From NCBI GenBank assembly GCA_030512335.1, contig JAULSU010000001.1:868001-932000 (forward strand): DNA of 64,000 nucleotides, written 5' to 3'. A program made the translations under genes and the position numbers. This document shows, piece after piece, positions 10,517 through 22,455 of the stretch; the stretch's first letter is position 1, and every line of letters begins with the position of its first letter. Source of the DNA: Immersiella caudata (lineage: Eukaryota > Ascomycota > Sordariomycetes > Sordariales > Lasiosphaeriaceae). The notes beneath the pieces were generated by a model. The model ran no database searches, was not told the DNA's origin, and was given only the letters and a program-made list of their open reading frames with translations.

Positions 10517-11458
10517 CCTGGATTCAATTACCCATGAGGGGAGAGGAGACCAAGCCAGGAGCGAGATCGGGGCAATCCTGAGAGTTTGTTTGCCTTTTTA
10601 CACTCAAGAGAAGATTTACTGCCAAAATTGTTATGTAACTCGGTGCGGGGCTTAATCTAGTCCCCGCCGCTGATTTTCTAATTTTGAGTGATGTGTAATA
10701 TGCAATTGCCGCTGACGAGTAGCTGCCAGGCGGGTGAGTACGCCCCTGATTCGTAGAGCCGACAGGGGGTGCATATGCATAGGGCTGCGACAACCTTAAC
10801 ATGGTTAAGCTTCAACCCGAAAATGTCCAGCTCCTAGAATTTCTTACTTCAAAGGTGTTGCAATCTTTGCCGATTTGGGGTCTGTCTGCATTCTCACATG
10901 CCGCTAATGAGTGATCCAGCCCGCCATTTCATCCTTGGATAGGTCCAATTGGGTGCTAGAATCTGAGGTGGTCGTCAGCACTAGGCTTGTAGTCACCCCT
11001 GCATGTGTCACCACTAGCACAACATATATCGGACCTCCCACCGTCACAAAAAACTGCAATATTGCCAACAAAGAAGCAAGCCTAACAGCACGCGAGGAGC
11101 GAGAACGGAGAACCGGGACCTAGTGGCTCGTGTGCAGCACCGGATGGACACCCTTTCAATCCTTAGCGCATGTGGCACAGATACGCGCCGCGCGCTCTGA
11201 CTGTAGTTACTGTCCTCAGCTTTGTCGTCCATATTGTCGGTTAAACGGCACCCTTGCCGAAGCGTTCGCCACTCGGTGAACAAGCCAACAAAAAAAAAGC
11301 GATACAAAACCTGTGACAAACCCGCAACTGAATTGTTGGTTGTGAAGCGTGATGATCGACAAATCCCCCCTTTCAGTCTGCGGGGCTGCGGGGGGGGGGG
11401 GGATCGGGATCATTTAAGTGGTGCGATTGCAACCATTTTTCCCAACAGCAACTCCAAA
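10517..11458. other. Intergenic upstream of P450 and tRNA
   Basis: This is the probable P450 promoter region. There is a G-run at about 11389-11402. No gene is supported. Confidence 0.4.
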
Positions 11459-11562
11459 GCCCGGCTGGCGCAATTGGTAGCGCGTAAGACTTCTACAACA
11501 CATCTTCTCAATGAAGTGATGGAAACATCTTAAGGTCGTGGGTTCGAGCCCCACGTCGGGTG
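11459..11562 (+). tRNA. tRNA-Arg(TCT) with intron
   Basis: Full cloverleaf: acceptor GCCCGGC/GTCGGGT (two G-T pairs), D-stem GCGC/GCGC, anticodon stem TAAGA/TCTTA with loop CT-TCT-AA, T-stem GTGGG/CCCAC around TTCGAGC. The anticodon TCT is at 11492-11494. A 31-bp intron (11496-11526) interrupts the loop one base 3' of the anticodon, the standard nuclear position, and must be removed by the tRNA splicing endonuclease. The A box (TGGCGCAATTGG) and B box are intact, so it is probably functional. Confidence 0.93.
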
Positions 11563-13960
11563 GTAGCTGGTTTTTTGCCTCTTGTGGTGCCTGATGCCAA
11601 ATGTTGACTTTGACTTTTTGCATCCGTGATGTTGTGGAAGGTGCAGGGCCTGGTGTGAGAGACGTAGAGAATGCGAGCTGCGACTTTCTGACTTTGTTCG
11701 TCCCATGATCAAGCGTTTACGCCGCGCCGTAGTTTGCGTCTGGTCTTGGATGGGAGTCGTCATCCGTCCCTGGCTTCCGAATCTATGTCAGCTCACTTTC
11801 TGATCCTGTTGGAATATACGAAGGCTAGTGAAAGAGAAGGTGCAGGGCCTGCTGTGAGAGACGGCGCGGCATGGCTCCAATGCTTGCAGCTGTGTGATGT
11901 GCCCAAGTTGAGCAAGGTCGGAATTTCCTTCTAGGCAAGCAGCCAACATCTCGGACTGGATTTCTTGACACTCCGGCAGACTCAGACCGTATGGTGGTGA
12001 GTGTGGTGTGTAATGGTTTGGTCGGAATGCGGGGACAGTGCCTCAGAGAAGGCACTCTTCAACGAGAAGGCGTGGTTACCAAGGTCTCACCCCGAATCCG
12101 CCTTGGCAACTGAAGCCTCAGTTCGTGTCAAAAATAGATTCCTGCCAAGCTGCGGCGCGCGCTCGACAATCGGCACCCTCTACGGCGGTGGACACCGGTT
12201 TCTCGGAAACGAGACGGGCGAACTATTGCTCGGTGCGGCAGACCGCCCTCCAGGCTGGTGTGGTGGATGGTAAAAGGACCTCGAACACACGGGTGCTGCC
12301 AGGCATTTTCGAGTTTCCCGTTGGTATCCTTCCCGATAGCGGGAAAGGGCGACCTGGAAAGGCGGGACAGCAGCGGGAAGGGCGGAAGGGCGGACATCGG
12401 GTGGCTTGGTGAGAGAGGGTCAAAGCGCATGAGCTTCTTCGTCCAGGGAGCGGAATCTGGGACTTGCAAAGAACCAGTCCCACGTCCCTGAACATCGAGA
12501 GGTGCGCGATGGCAAGGGGTGCAAAGTTGAGGTGCATTCGTCATCCCGCTCTGCGTTTCAGGTTTCCATGTGGTCTGGTGAGGGCAGCAAAGGCACTGGA
12601 GCGCGAGGGTTGGAATCACACCTTGAAGGCGTGCCACCTGAATGTGGGAGTGTGGCGTAAAACGTGGGAACCGAATGCTACTGGACCAGGTTTGTCGTCG
12701 TGAGAGAGGTCTGACGGTGAACAGGCCAATCAGGGCCTGATACGGTACCAGAACCAACACCGATGACAGCTAGGAAACAGCGCCAGGTCGTCTGACACAG
12801 ACGCCATTCCCAACTTGAACACACCCGTCGTGTCAGCGTGGGATGTTGCGAAAGTCAACCAGATTCGCGATTGCATGGATGCGAATGGCTGCGGGCGGCG
12901 TTTGTCGCGGGTGCGCACGCCAGGGCATGTCAGGAGAGGGGGCGCCGCTGTTAGGCGCTGATAGATGCTTGTGGCGATCTTGGTGGCGGGCGTAACGAAT
13001 GCATTCTCTGCCGCGAGAGGGCGAGAGCGCGCAAAGGACTGTGCGAATGCATCGAAAAATGTCGGTGCGGTTGCGATAGCAGCCCAGCCACAACCCCTTG
13101 ATAATTGTCGACAAGCCACGCGGCAAGATCCTTCTGCGTGAAGATATGGGGGAGGAGGCTGTGCGTCTGAGCACTCGGATTGTGGTTGGCTGCAACATTC
13201 CGAAGCAATGCAAATCACTGCTGACCTTACCTACGCAGCACCCCGTAGGTAATGGAAAAGCAGAAATCTGCCCTGCGTGGGGAGTCGCACCAGAAACAGG
13301 TTGCGCGCAGGGTTGGTTCATGCGTTGTGGTCAAATATCACCACATCGCCGAATGGGGTTACGGTCGGCAATCCGACCAGCCCTGCGCGGGATATTTCGC
13401 AGCTCTTCAGGGCGTGTGCACAAGGCAGAAGATGGCGAAAGCGGAGGAAAGAGCGCTGGAGCGGAAAGTGGGAGGTGCAGCTGCAGCTGGGAGGGCATCC
13501 CCTCATCCGCCTGTCGGGTGTGTTTGCTTGGTTTTCTTCATGCAAATTCTGGCCGTTGGTCGCCAAACATCAATCCGTGTATCTGCAACATCGGCAATGA
13601 ACGCCGGCCTCGCCAGCAGAGGTTGTCGACGGCGTCGCTGGTGGAGATTGTCGTCGCACTCCTCGATCCTGAAGACTTGGCGGGCTGCGGCAGCCACCGG
13701 GGACACTCTCGGGGGTTCTGAACAGGGGGGCGCGGGGTCCCTGGCCAGTCACTGAACGTCCCACAGTCCCAGGCGGCTGGAAAGACCCAACGGTGCGCCT
13801 AGTCCGCCTAGCCGATCTGCAGGCCCCTTGGCCACTTTGCCTTCCCCGGGGAAGGGATGCCGGTTCACGCGCCAATCAGCGCTCGATCAGCAGAGTAATG
13901 GCAGGGAACCTTCCATCAACGCAGCCACAGCTCTTGGGGTTGATAACGAACGCATGCCCC
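11563..13960. other. Gene-poor 2.4-kb stretch
   Basis: Many overlapping GC-driven frames lie on both strands without domain features. One 28-bp direct repeat (11637-11664 and 11836-11863, GAAGGTGCAGGGCCT core, one mismatch) is present. The last part holds the promoter of the receptor gene. Confidence 0.45.
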
Positions 13961-15540
13961 ATGGGCCGTCGTCGAGGAGCTGCTCCTGTTGCGACTCGGT
14001 CTGTTCACCTCGACGACGACGACAACAACGACGACGTCGACAGCAACGAAATTGCCACCGATTCAGCGGAAGATGCGGACGCCCACCCACACTTCACCAA
14101 TATGATCTCTCCACGAGGTTACGTCGACCTCTACCAAGACTCGGCCGGTCTGAGGCGGAGCATCCTCATCAGCGCCATCCTCACTCCGGCACTAGCCGCC
14201 ATTTTCGTTGGGTTGCGGCTCTACTCTGCCCGAGTGCTCCTGCGTCGAATCGAGAAAGACGATTGTAGGCCCACCACTCTTCCGCTCCTAGCTGCAACTT
14301 GCTAACCGGTCCAGGGCTGATCGTCACCGCGTTACTTTGCTCCATTTGCTTTTCAGTATCAGAACATTTTCGTAAGGCCTTGACATCGAACTCTGCTACG
14401 CACTCGCGCATCTAGCTGACCATCCCCAGACCTAAAGTATGGGCTCGGGTTTCACTTTTGGGAGCTCGCAGACAGGAGCATCGTCTATAAGGGGTACTTC
14501 ATCGTAAGTGGCATCGCTCTTGCCATGAGTCATCTCTGACAATATCGCCATGCAGGTCAGCTACTTCCCTGTCGCGATAACGAACAACTTTGCAATCCTC
14601 TTTACAAAGGCCTCGATCTTGTCCTTCTATCTCCGCTTTTCCATCAGCAAGCGCTTCAACATTGCAGTCTACTTTGTCCTCTCCATTGTAGTTGCATACA
14701 CCCTCATGGGCGCCTTCTCATTCCTCTACGCCTGCCAACCGATGATACGGACATGGATTCCTTCGACTCCAGGCACTTGCATCAACGTCAACGCTTGGTA
14801 TGGGACGCTGGTTGGCTTGAATGTCTTCACCGACCTGATCCTTCTTCTCCTTCCATTTTGGTTGCTCGCGCCCCTGCGAGTCGGCTACGTGCAAAAGGCA
14901 GCTATTGCCGCCATACTTGGGGCAGGAAGCTTGTATGTACCCTCGTGGGAGATGTCTCGGTCTTGGTGCTAACTCTATACAGTGTGCTCGGGGTCAGCAT
15001 CTTCCGTCTCTACATCACACTCGACTACCGCGGGGATAGAGATTTTCTCCACCGACTGGCAGTTAACTACCTCTGGCTGTAAGCTTGGTCCCCCTTTCGC
15101 TTCGGGAGCAAAAGTTCTAACCTGGCTCCAGCATCATCGAAGTCAACTTTGCCATCATCTGTGCCTGTTTGCCGTGCCTGAGAACCCTGGCAGGTCGATA
15201 CATGCCGGCCCTCATGGTCACCCCTCGGCCAACGCCACCCCGACTCCGGACGATACCGGTGACTCAGCGCATCCATGATACGAGGATGACCGGTGTGACA
15301 GTCGAGCACTTTGAGATAGTTGTCCAAAAGCCGGACACTCCAGGGACGATGTGGATAGAATCGAGGGCGAGCAGTGTGTTCTTTGCTCCGGAACCACAAT
15401 ACTGCGATGTGGGGTCCGAGCGAGCGGATTCTCCATCAGTGTACTCGACAATGTCAGGTCCGACGACTCCAACACATTCAACCACTCCGACTTCACCAAT
15501 AAAACCCAACCCAACGTATGCCAGAGAAGGGTTCATATGA
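13961..15540 (+). CDS. Fungal rhodopsin-domain (PTH11-like) integral membrane protein, six exons, 438 aa
   Basis: Exons are 13961-14264, 14315-14371, 14430-14503, 14556-14932, 14983-15078 and 15132-15540, with 50-58 bp introns and a kept frame. Around seven hydrophobic helices follow each other, from ILISAILTPALAAIFVGLRL through LIVTALLCSICFSVSEHF, FAILFTKASILSFYLRFS, FVLSIVVAYTLMGAFSFLYA and FTDLILLLLPFWLL to YLWLIIEVNFAIICACLP. The LRLY, KASIL.FY.R and CQP blocks are typical of the fungal rhodopsin_dom family (PF20684). The cytosolic tail is rich in Pro, Ser and Thr. These plasma-membrane proteins are putative receptors for surface or chemical cues. The start is uncertain: in-frame methionines also lie at 13793, 13898 and 14102. 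Confidence 0.88.
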
Positions 15541-15778
15541 GTGTTGGGTTTCATTGCCACGGCGTCAGGGATTAGGGACGAATTCGTTTTGGTTAGGATG
15601 ATACCATGGGATAGCGACAGGATTTGGCGTTTTGGATTGGCTACGGGTTCGGGAAGGATTCATGTCGGGAAAACACTGTAGGAATATCTCAGGCCTTGGA
15701 CATCAGGGCACAGCGTTTAATTTTTATTGAGCTGCATCCTCAAATGGCAGCAAGACTTCACCACCAAACATCATCCCC

Positions 15779-16729
15779 TCACTCCTCATCATAAAACACC
15801 AAACACCTCACCTCAATACTCTCCCTCCCCTTCGTCCCCTCCGGCGTCTGCGGATCCACAAACGCCGTATGGGGCGTCAGCGCCGCAACCCCCTTCCTCC
15901 CCCCCGGCAACCCCTCCGCCCGACTATCAAAACACTTGATAAACAGCGCCTCCTCGGGCGTCATATCCTTCACATAATAAAACCGATGCCCCTCACTCGG
16001 CACAACCCCATACGTCTCCCCCTTCACCTCATACCCCTCCGTCGACCTCAACGTCTCCGGATCCGGCAGCACCTCCTTTCCCCTATCATCCCCATCATCC
16101 TCCCCTTCCTTCCTAACCGGATACAGCAACTCCACCGCTATCAGATTCTCCGGCCTTGTCGAACGCCAGTCAATCAGCGCCAATGGGAAATCCGACGCCA
16201 CGTGACCAATCGGTCGCCAGACGTTAACAATCTGGTAACGACCCCTCAACAGCCCCTCCGCCTCCGCAGTGTCGGTTACATGCCTTCGTACCCGCGCCTC
16301 TGCAGCCTTGGGCGTCTGGTCAACGTGCACACTCTGCACAGGCTGCCTCGGCGCCCCCGGATCCCTTTTCCTAATTGTATGATCAAAGATAACCACCTTT
16401 TTCACTCTCGGTAATTTCTCTCGAAGAAGGGATTCGACGGATTGGTAATACGCTCCGCGGACAGACGCGTCAGACTCGAAATCAACGGGAGTGGTGAGAG
16501 GGGAGTGGAAGAGGGAGAAGCCGGTGATGTCGGTTGAGTAGGAATCGGTAGGGAGGGTGCGGATGGATGTCACCGGGAGGGGACCGATGGAGGTTTGGGA
16601 GTAGGAGGTGGAGTTTACGTCGACTTTTGCCCAGGGGCGGGAGGTACCGGAGGGGGTGGACGTGGGTGTGAGGGTGGCGGGGTCGAGGTAGTTGAAGTAG
16701 CCGGTTGTGGTGGTGGTGGTCGTCGTCAT
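15779..16729 (-). CDS. AsaB/CmcJ-like (GA4-desaturase family) oxidoreductase, 316 aa
   Basis: A single exon. It opens with a poly-threonine run, then YFNYLDPATL. The later motifs are the family signature in order: VVIFDHTIRKR near residue 120, IVNVWRPIGHVASDFPLALI near 165-185, HRFYYVKDMTPEEALFIKCF near 255-270, TPHTAFVDP near 290 and RESIEVRCLVF at the end. Fungal members (AsaB, NvfI-like, CmcJ-like) are oxidoreductases of the 2-oxoglutarate/iron type that often tailor secondary metabolites. The length fits a full gene. Its 3' end faces the receptor gene 240 bp away. The substrate is unknown. Confidence 0.85.
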   Translation of the reverse strand: MTTTTTTTTGYFNYLDPATLTPTSTPSGTSRPWAKVDVNSTSYSQTSIGPLPVTSIRTLPTDSYSTDITGFSLFHSPLTTPVDFESDASVRGAYYQSVESLLREKLPRVKKVVIFDHTIRKRDPGAPRQPVQSVHVDQTPKAAEARVRRHVTDTAEAEGLLRGRYQIVNVWRPIGHVASDFPLALIDWRSTRPENLIAVELLYPVRKEGEDDGDDRGKEVLPDPETLRSTEGYEVKGETYGVVPSEGHRFYYVKDMTPEEALFIKCFDSRAEGLPGGRKGVAALTPHTAFVDPQTPEGTKGRESIEVRCLVFYDEE

Positions 16730-17318
16730 TTTGGCGGTTTTTGATTAGGTTTGAAGGGAGTTTTGGGCTGAGGGTTGAAATGGTGTCACGAGGGGCTTGC
16801 GGAGGTTGATGGCGGGGCTTCCCGTGATGCAGGGAGCCGAGAGGGATCGGGGTTTTATAGCGGGAGGGGAATTACTAATCTGGGATTACCAATCGAATGG
16901 GCCGATCGCTTGGCTGGGTCTTGGTGCTGTGGAATTCCAGTAAAAAAGTCTCGCTTGTCGAACCAAAGGCGTGCAGTGTATGAGGCAACGCGTGCAGGGC
17001 GTTGAAGTTTGGGGAAAAGAGATTGGCTTGACATTGCGGCTTGTGAATGGGCTTTGTTGCGCAAGCTGCTGTGCTTCGTTCACAGTTTTGTTATCAGGAG
17101 TCAACAACGCATTCTTACTGGGTGCCCTAGACAAGAGCCCCTCTCAAGCCTTCCGTGGGGGGCTAAAATTGCAGTGTTATGGCGTCGCCGCCGCCTCAAA
17201 GCTTAGCATCAGACACTCTCTTGGCACAATGGAGACAATGCGGGCAACCTGAACCCAACTCACAGTAACCGGTAAAAATGTAGCCAGGCACCTTGATGGA
17301 AGCCTGAACATGTGACAA
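16730..17318. other. Intergenic promoter region
   Basis: This holds the upstream region of the minus-strand oxidoreductase and the flank of the tRNA. No gene is supported. Confidence 0.4.
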
Positions 17319-17392
17319 TGATCGAACCCAGGCTCGAACCGGGGATCTGATGCGTGTGAACCATACGTGATAACCAGCTACACCATCCAACC
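17319..17392 (-). tRNA. tRNA-Val(CAC), intronless, slightly irregular
   Basis: Read on the minus strand, the acceptor GGTTGGA pairs with TTCGATC (three wobble pairs). The D-arm GTGTAGCTGGTTATCAC is standard, and the T-arm CCCGG-TTCGAGC-CTGGG is intact. The anticodon loop TTCACAC gives CAC. The anticodon stem has mismatches at 27-43 (T/C) and 31-39 (G/G), so it may be a decaying copy rather than the main gene. Confidence 0.75.
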
Positions 17393-17627
17393 TTTGTTGT
17401 TGAAAGTGTGATGCAGAAAAGAAGCTTGTCGCTTCGGATGCGTTATGCCCAGTTTCATTCACAAACGTAATCAGCCCCTGCAGTCTTGCAAGTCCTTGAT
17501 GGACGAATGCATTGGTTTCTTTCATCCTTCCATGTTCAAACGAAGGGTACGGTATGCAAAAACAAACACCCTCCCCGGTAACCCTAGCCCCTGCAAATGT
17601 GTCTCCAATCTATCCAAAATCTTTCTC

Positions 17628-19163
17628 TCAGCTATCAAAAATCGGACCCAGCGCCGGAATACCCCTCGACTCTAAATCAAACACCAAACTTTTCGTCATC
17701 TTGACATTGCTGATGACCGCCACAGCCTCGGCCCCAAAATCCTTGTACAGCTTCAAAATAATCGGCAACATATCCACCCTCCCTGTAATACTTGAATCCA
17801 TGATTACAGGATCAGGATCCATCCTCCTCACCAGATCCAACGTCCTCGCGCCGTACGTCTTCAACGGCGCCTTGGTCTGCCAGACGACCCTCATCTCAGG
17901 GCGATTCTCATCGTCGATGAACGACAGACACGGCCCGATGCCCGAGCCGGTGGTGACGATGATGATCTTTGGGAACATGCGCAGGACATACCCAAATCCG
18001 TAAACCGGCATGCCGCGCACCCAAAGATGAGTCGGCTGGTTGTTGATTGCATCCCGCGTCCAGTCCCCCGCTTTGGAGACGAGACATGAGAATTTGGTTT
18101 CCGGTGTGTCGAATCTGTCGGTGAAGCTAGCAAAAGAATGCCAGTCACGAAGGGGATGCTTGGCAATGGAAAGCCCCTGGCCAAAGTGCACATTGGTATG
18201 GTTGAAATGCAAACGGACAGCATGCGGTGAGAGAGGCTCCGGCACGACCAGCACGCGACGGAGGAGAAGCCAGGGGTGGAGCGTCGCGGCGGTGAGGACG
18301 ATGAGAATCCAAAATGCGGGCAGATTGACGAGGAAGGACGACATGGATGGCTCTTGGGAGGCGAGGAGGAAAACGAGGACCCAGAAGAGGACGAGAATGA
18401 TCCAGTTGGAGAAGCGGTGGGTGAATTCGAACCAGTCGTGGCGTTTGAAGCGGAAAGCGGGGTAGGCAGCGATGATGATGGCGAGCAGGAAGGCGAGGAC
18501 GGCCCAGATGAGGACGAGAGCGGCCGTGGCGCGTGGAGAGGGGACGAAGTGGTATGTGTGGAGCCCCGCGAAGCCGATGTACCAGAAGCCGGCGGCGACG
18601 CCGGTGCCGCTGTGGACGCCGCCGATGTGGAAAAGCTTGCAGGCGAGACGACGGAGCCTTAACGGCGCGCTGCGTGGGACGGCGCAGATGGTGAGGAACA
18701 GGGCATTGATAACGAGCGGTTGGCGGCAGAGGCCGCAGATTGCGAGATTGAGGGCGGCAGCGTTGACGAGGTCCAGCGGTGAGGCGCCTTTGACCATGAG
18801 GACGACAAACGCGATGGCATTTCCGACGAAAGCGATGCTGAAAAGGCGGCGATAGACGTTGAGGATCGCGTAGCGGAAGAAGCCGAGCCGCTTTTGCGTG
18901 AGCTGGTCGATGGAGTACTCCTGTGCGTCGCTGCTGCCTGCGTGCGGGAGGCCATGTTGGGCTTCAAGATCGGTGAGCGTTGACGAGTACGTGTGTCGTT
19001 TCTCGTCCAAAATGGCTGAGCTCGAGATCGAAGGTGTTGCGGAATGGGTTGGGACTGGCTCGGGCCTCACTTTCACCAGGGCCTTCTCAGGTTGCGTCGT
19101 TGCAGCTTCCACGCTCGCTCTCCTCGCCGCGTCGGCGTTGTTGTTTTGGGCTGAAGGATCCAT
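17628..19163 (-). CDS. TmpA-like integral membrane oxidoreductase, 511 aa
   Basis: An intronless frame. The frame is open further upstream (to 19463), but MDPSAQNNNADAARR at 19163 is the plausible start. A hydrophilic N-terminus of about 130 residues is followed by membrane spans (IAFVGNAIAFVVLMV, ALVLIWAVLAFLLAIIIAAY, WIILVLFWVLVFLLASQ, FWILIVLTAATLHPWLLL), with the conserved DWFEFTHRFSNW between them. The C-terminal soluble part has SCLVSKAGDWTRD, RMFPKIIIVTTGSGIGPCL (a dinucleotide-binding-type GxGxxP turn) and VISN near the end. This matches the TmpA group of ferric-reductase-like membrane proteins known from Aspergillus, where TmpA affects conidiation. The specific role here is inferred by similarity. 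Confidence 0.8.
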   Translation of the reverse strand: MDPSAQNNNADAARRASVEAATTQPEKALVKVRPEPVPTHSATPSISSSAILDEKRHTYSSTLTDLEAQHGLPHAGSSDAQEYSIDQLTQKRLGFFRYAILNVYRRLFSIAFVGNAIAFVVLMVKGASPLDLVNAAALNLAICGLCRQPLVINALFLTICAVPRSAPLRLRRLACKLFHIGGVHSGTGVAAGFWYIGFAGLHTYHFVPSPRATAALVLIWAVLAFLLAIIIAAYPAFRFKRHDWFEFTHRFSNWIILVLFWVLVFLLASQEPSMSSFLVNLPAFWILIVLTAATLHPWLLLRRVLVVPEPLSPHAVRLHFNHTNVHFGQGLSIAKHPLRDWHSFASFTDRFDTPETKFSCLVSKAGDWTRDAINNQPTHLWVRGMPVYGFGYVLRMFPKIIIVTTGSGIGPCLSFIDDENRPEMRVVWQTKAPLKTYGARTLDLVRRMDPDPVIMDSSITGRVDMLPIILKLYKDFGAEAVAVISNVKMTKSLVFDLESRGIPALGPIFDS

Positions 19164-20120
19164 CGTGAAAATGTTACTGATTGGCACTACACTAGCGTCA
19201 CTGGTCGCACCAAAATCTAGCAGACGCCCACGCTCAGAGGCGGCGCCACGGTACTTAAGAAATGCATTGAATGCGCCTGTGCCCAAATCTGGGTACAAGG
19301 CTTCCGGTGCATCAACAAAACCGGACTTCGGACGATGGCCGCATCGTCCGGCCTCAAAATCTCGGCGCTGGCTTCGGCTGCTGTTGAGCACTGTTAGCGC
19401 GTCGGAGTTTCTCCCGCAAGCGCAGCGGGCCGCCAGAGGTGGTGGAGAGTTAGTCCGTGCCAATCAGCGAAGCGCTTTTGTCGGCCTCAACCCAACCACA
19501 TCCCGTCTCTGCATTGAGCTGCTGCAACCTGCACATCAACAACCCTCCCATACTTTGGTTCGATCCTTTTAGCGCGATGATTCTCCGGGAACCGAAGTCA
19601 TGATCTCTTGGCAGAGGTGAAATGTGCAGCGGACAATCGCGCTCGTCCAGTGCAGAGGCGAGACGAAGGTGTCAAAGATGCCAGGTCCACTCACATCTAA
19701 GATCTAACTGGTAGGTCATGGCGGTGACAGCATCGCCCGAGCGGCGCATGTTTTACTTCTCCAGTTTTTTATCGGCGCGATGCGCAACCGATCGCCGGCG
19801 ATGGAGGCTTGGCACGGATCGGAGCGAGCTCGTTTGGGACTTGACACTCCATCTCGACGCGTAGACCCTGGCGGGCCGCTTTCACAAATCGCTTCGTCGC
19901 CCCGTCGGACGTAATTTTACGGCCTTTCTAACTGATTTCGGTACCTCTTTTAAGTCAAAAAGAGGCCTTAGGTGTAGTTATAACAGGGCTGCGGTAGCCG
20001 TGGTGGTGCGGTGCAGAGTTACCGGTTTTGTGTGGGATACGGTGCGAATACACATTATCGATGTACAAGCCGAAGCTAAACCTACCCAAAAGCAATCCAA
20101 GCGGAACATCAAGCAAGATA
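19164..20120. other. Intergenic, nothing recognised
   Basis: This is the upstream region of the TmpA-like gene and the 3' flank of the next gene. The frames here lack domain features. Confidence 0.4.
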
Positions 20121-22299
20121 TCACGGGCTATCCTCCACCTTGTTTCTCACTCTCCTCCTCACCCCCACCCCGCCCTCCCTCGCAGCATGGATCCTCACCC
20201 TACCAAATCTCTCCACCACCTCCTTACTCCCTGCCCCTCTGGGACTCTCGATGTCTTCCCTCTGCACATCGCTCTCCGCTCCAAATAGGAAATCCACGGC
20301 CGGAAATGCCGTTACCACGAAATCGCCAACCGGACCATTCCAAGGCAAAAACAACCACATCAGTGCTCCCCAGAGCAGAACCAACACGAACGTCAGCAGG
20401 ACCGTGAACGCGAGCAACAACGCCGGGTCAAACTTTAACTTCATCAGTGGTCTCACCACCGCTGCGGTCGCGTAGAACTCCGGCGGCAGATTCTCGTTGA
20501 GGATTTCCCCTTGTACTTGGATGTTTCCGTAGTTGTTCGCGTTGAACAGCCAGACCGGGAAGGCGAGAAGGCTGCGGAAGGTTTGGAGGCCGATGCCATC
20601 CGTGTGCGGGTTGTGGAGACTGTTCTGGTTGCTCCAAAAGATTTCGAGGATGGACGAGGGCGCGGGGATGCCGGATTTGGGGTAGTCGATGAGCCAGGCG
20701 AGGGCGGAGCGGTAGGCGGCGAGGTCGGAGGCTGTGAAAGGCAGGAAGGCTGGCGGAGATAAGTTGGATAGAGAGAGGATGGTGAGGTTGGAACGGGAGG
20801 AGAGGAGGGTGGCGGTTCGCCGGTGAAGGGTCATGGTGGTTGTGAGATTGGGCTGGGGGGAGGCGGTGATGCATTTACCAGACGAGATGCCGTTGCAGAG
20901 GAAGAGGCCCGCATGGAGTGATTCCTCGTTGGTGATGGCCAAGCACAGCTCAGCTGCGATGCGCGTTTGGTTTGAGCCGAAAAGAGCGCACTCATCGCTG
21001 TGGAACAATTTTGGACCGGACCGGCCGTTGAATTCGACTTGAACGGTGGGCACTTCGGGGATGCTCACCAGCTGGTGGTCTGGATGCCCCGGTGGAGTCC
21101 ATGGCGCCACCATGCTGAGGCCCCCGGAGAGGATGTAAGATGCACAGTCGAGATCTTGTTCTGAGCGGCGGCACTGCAGCGGATCCGCAACGGAGGAGAA
21201 GAGGTTGTTGGTGACGAGGTTATGAACCACGGAGTAATAGGTGTAAGGAACGACTGCTGACCCATCGCTCTGCCAAATTTCGAGGAATGGGTTGACGTAG
21301 GATGCATTGAAGGGTCCGATGCCAGCAGTCACTTCGTAGACAGCAGCCGTGTCGAACACTGCGATGAGGGATGTCCGTGCTGCTCATTGTTAGCCTGATG
21401 AGGCTGCAAAGATGCCCAAATTGTGTGCTCCCACCAAAGAGCAAGATTCCTCCGATCCAAGGGAGCGCTGTCATAACGAGTCGGCAAAGCGCCCAGGAGC
21501 GAGCAGTGTGTCCTGAGTAAGGGCTGAAAACGATACGCAGGGTGCCAGCGAGGAGTGTCGTTGGGGACAATCCGAGGAGGTCCACCAGCTTGAGGCCTTC
21601 ATCTTTAGCCATCAGACGCCAATGCAGCTGCGTGAACGAAGAGCAAACGGCGGCCGTGGCAGTGGCTGTCAATAGGCCTTGGAGGACGCGGACGACCAGA
21701 ATGGTGGTCCCGACATGTGCGCTCACCCACCAACTCAGCGCTTGCTGCCGATCCGACGAAGCCTCTGCCCAAGTTGTCGTGTGGCTGAAGAGAACGATTG
21801 CGACGAAGAGCAGAGAGGAGACAATGACGAGAGCAGCTTGGGGGGCGAGGTCTTCTGAGACCATTCGATGCCTCTCCGGTTTCATCATGATGCCTGCTTG
21901 CAACACCAACCCAGCAACGGAGGGCATCAATGCAGGTGAAGCAAAGAGGTGCCAGCCAAAGGCGGGGTGGTAACAATTGCGGAGTTGTTCCGCAACTTTG
22001 GTTCGGCTCTGCGCCGTTGCCCGGCGGCAATGGGAAAGAGCGGCCTGGGGGAGAAGAGGGGTGGGGGGTCGATTACCCGGAGATCTCTTATCAGGGTGTA
22101 AGAACCTGCCAAGGTAGGCAGCCTCGGTCTCCAATGCCCGCTCGCCTACCCAGACGGGAGGATGCGCCCAGGCAGCGCAGGCCCGCATGCCACCGAGAGC
22201 ACATTCAGCCCTGAAGGACTTCCGCTGCCTTTTGTTAGATTGCGCGAATGAATCGGGAGGAGTACCTAAAATAGGAGGAGAGGACGTTCGAAACGGCAT
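20121..22299 (-). CDS. Large uncharacterised membrane protein, two exons, up to 707 aa
   Basis: Exon 1 (21435-22299) and exon 2 (20121-21379) join through a 55-bp intron (21380-21434, donor GTGGGA, GCTAACA branch, CAG), so that ALCRLVMTALPWIGGILLF continues into RTSLIAVFDTAAVYEV. The N-terminal half has membrane spans (ALVIVSSLLFVAIVLF, IVVRVLQGLL-like). The middle is a long probable extracellular region with many N-x-S/T sites and cysteines. A final span (LLLAFTVLLTFVLVLLWGALMW) precedes a basic cytosolic tail. This resembles unnamed fungal membrane proteins with a large lumenal loop; I cannot name the family. The first 120 residues may not be coding; the methionine at residue 125 or 138 is an alternative start. 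Confidence 0.65.
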
Positions 22300-22455
22300 T
22301 CACGTTCGCAGCGTCCTGGGGTGCCCCCAGGCTGGGGTTTTGCCGCTCAGAATAAATACCCAGAGCAGGCGCCACCCACTCGGATCATCTGCAACCATTC
22401 GATTGCGGTTTTTCCATTTCCCCAAGACGGGCGAATCGCTAGCTCGGAATTCCCA

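Noticed and set aside
12128..13755. Several 160-210 codon frames on both strands
   Set aside because: They overlap each other in GC-rich sequence, carry no domains, signals or plausible splice structure.
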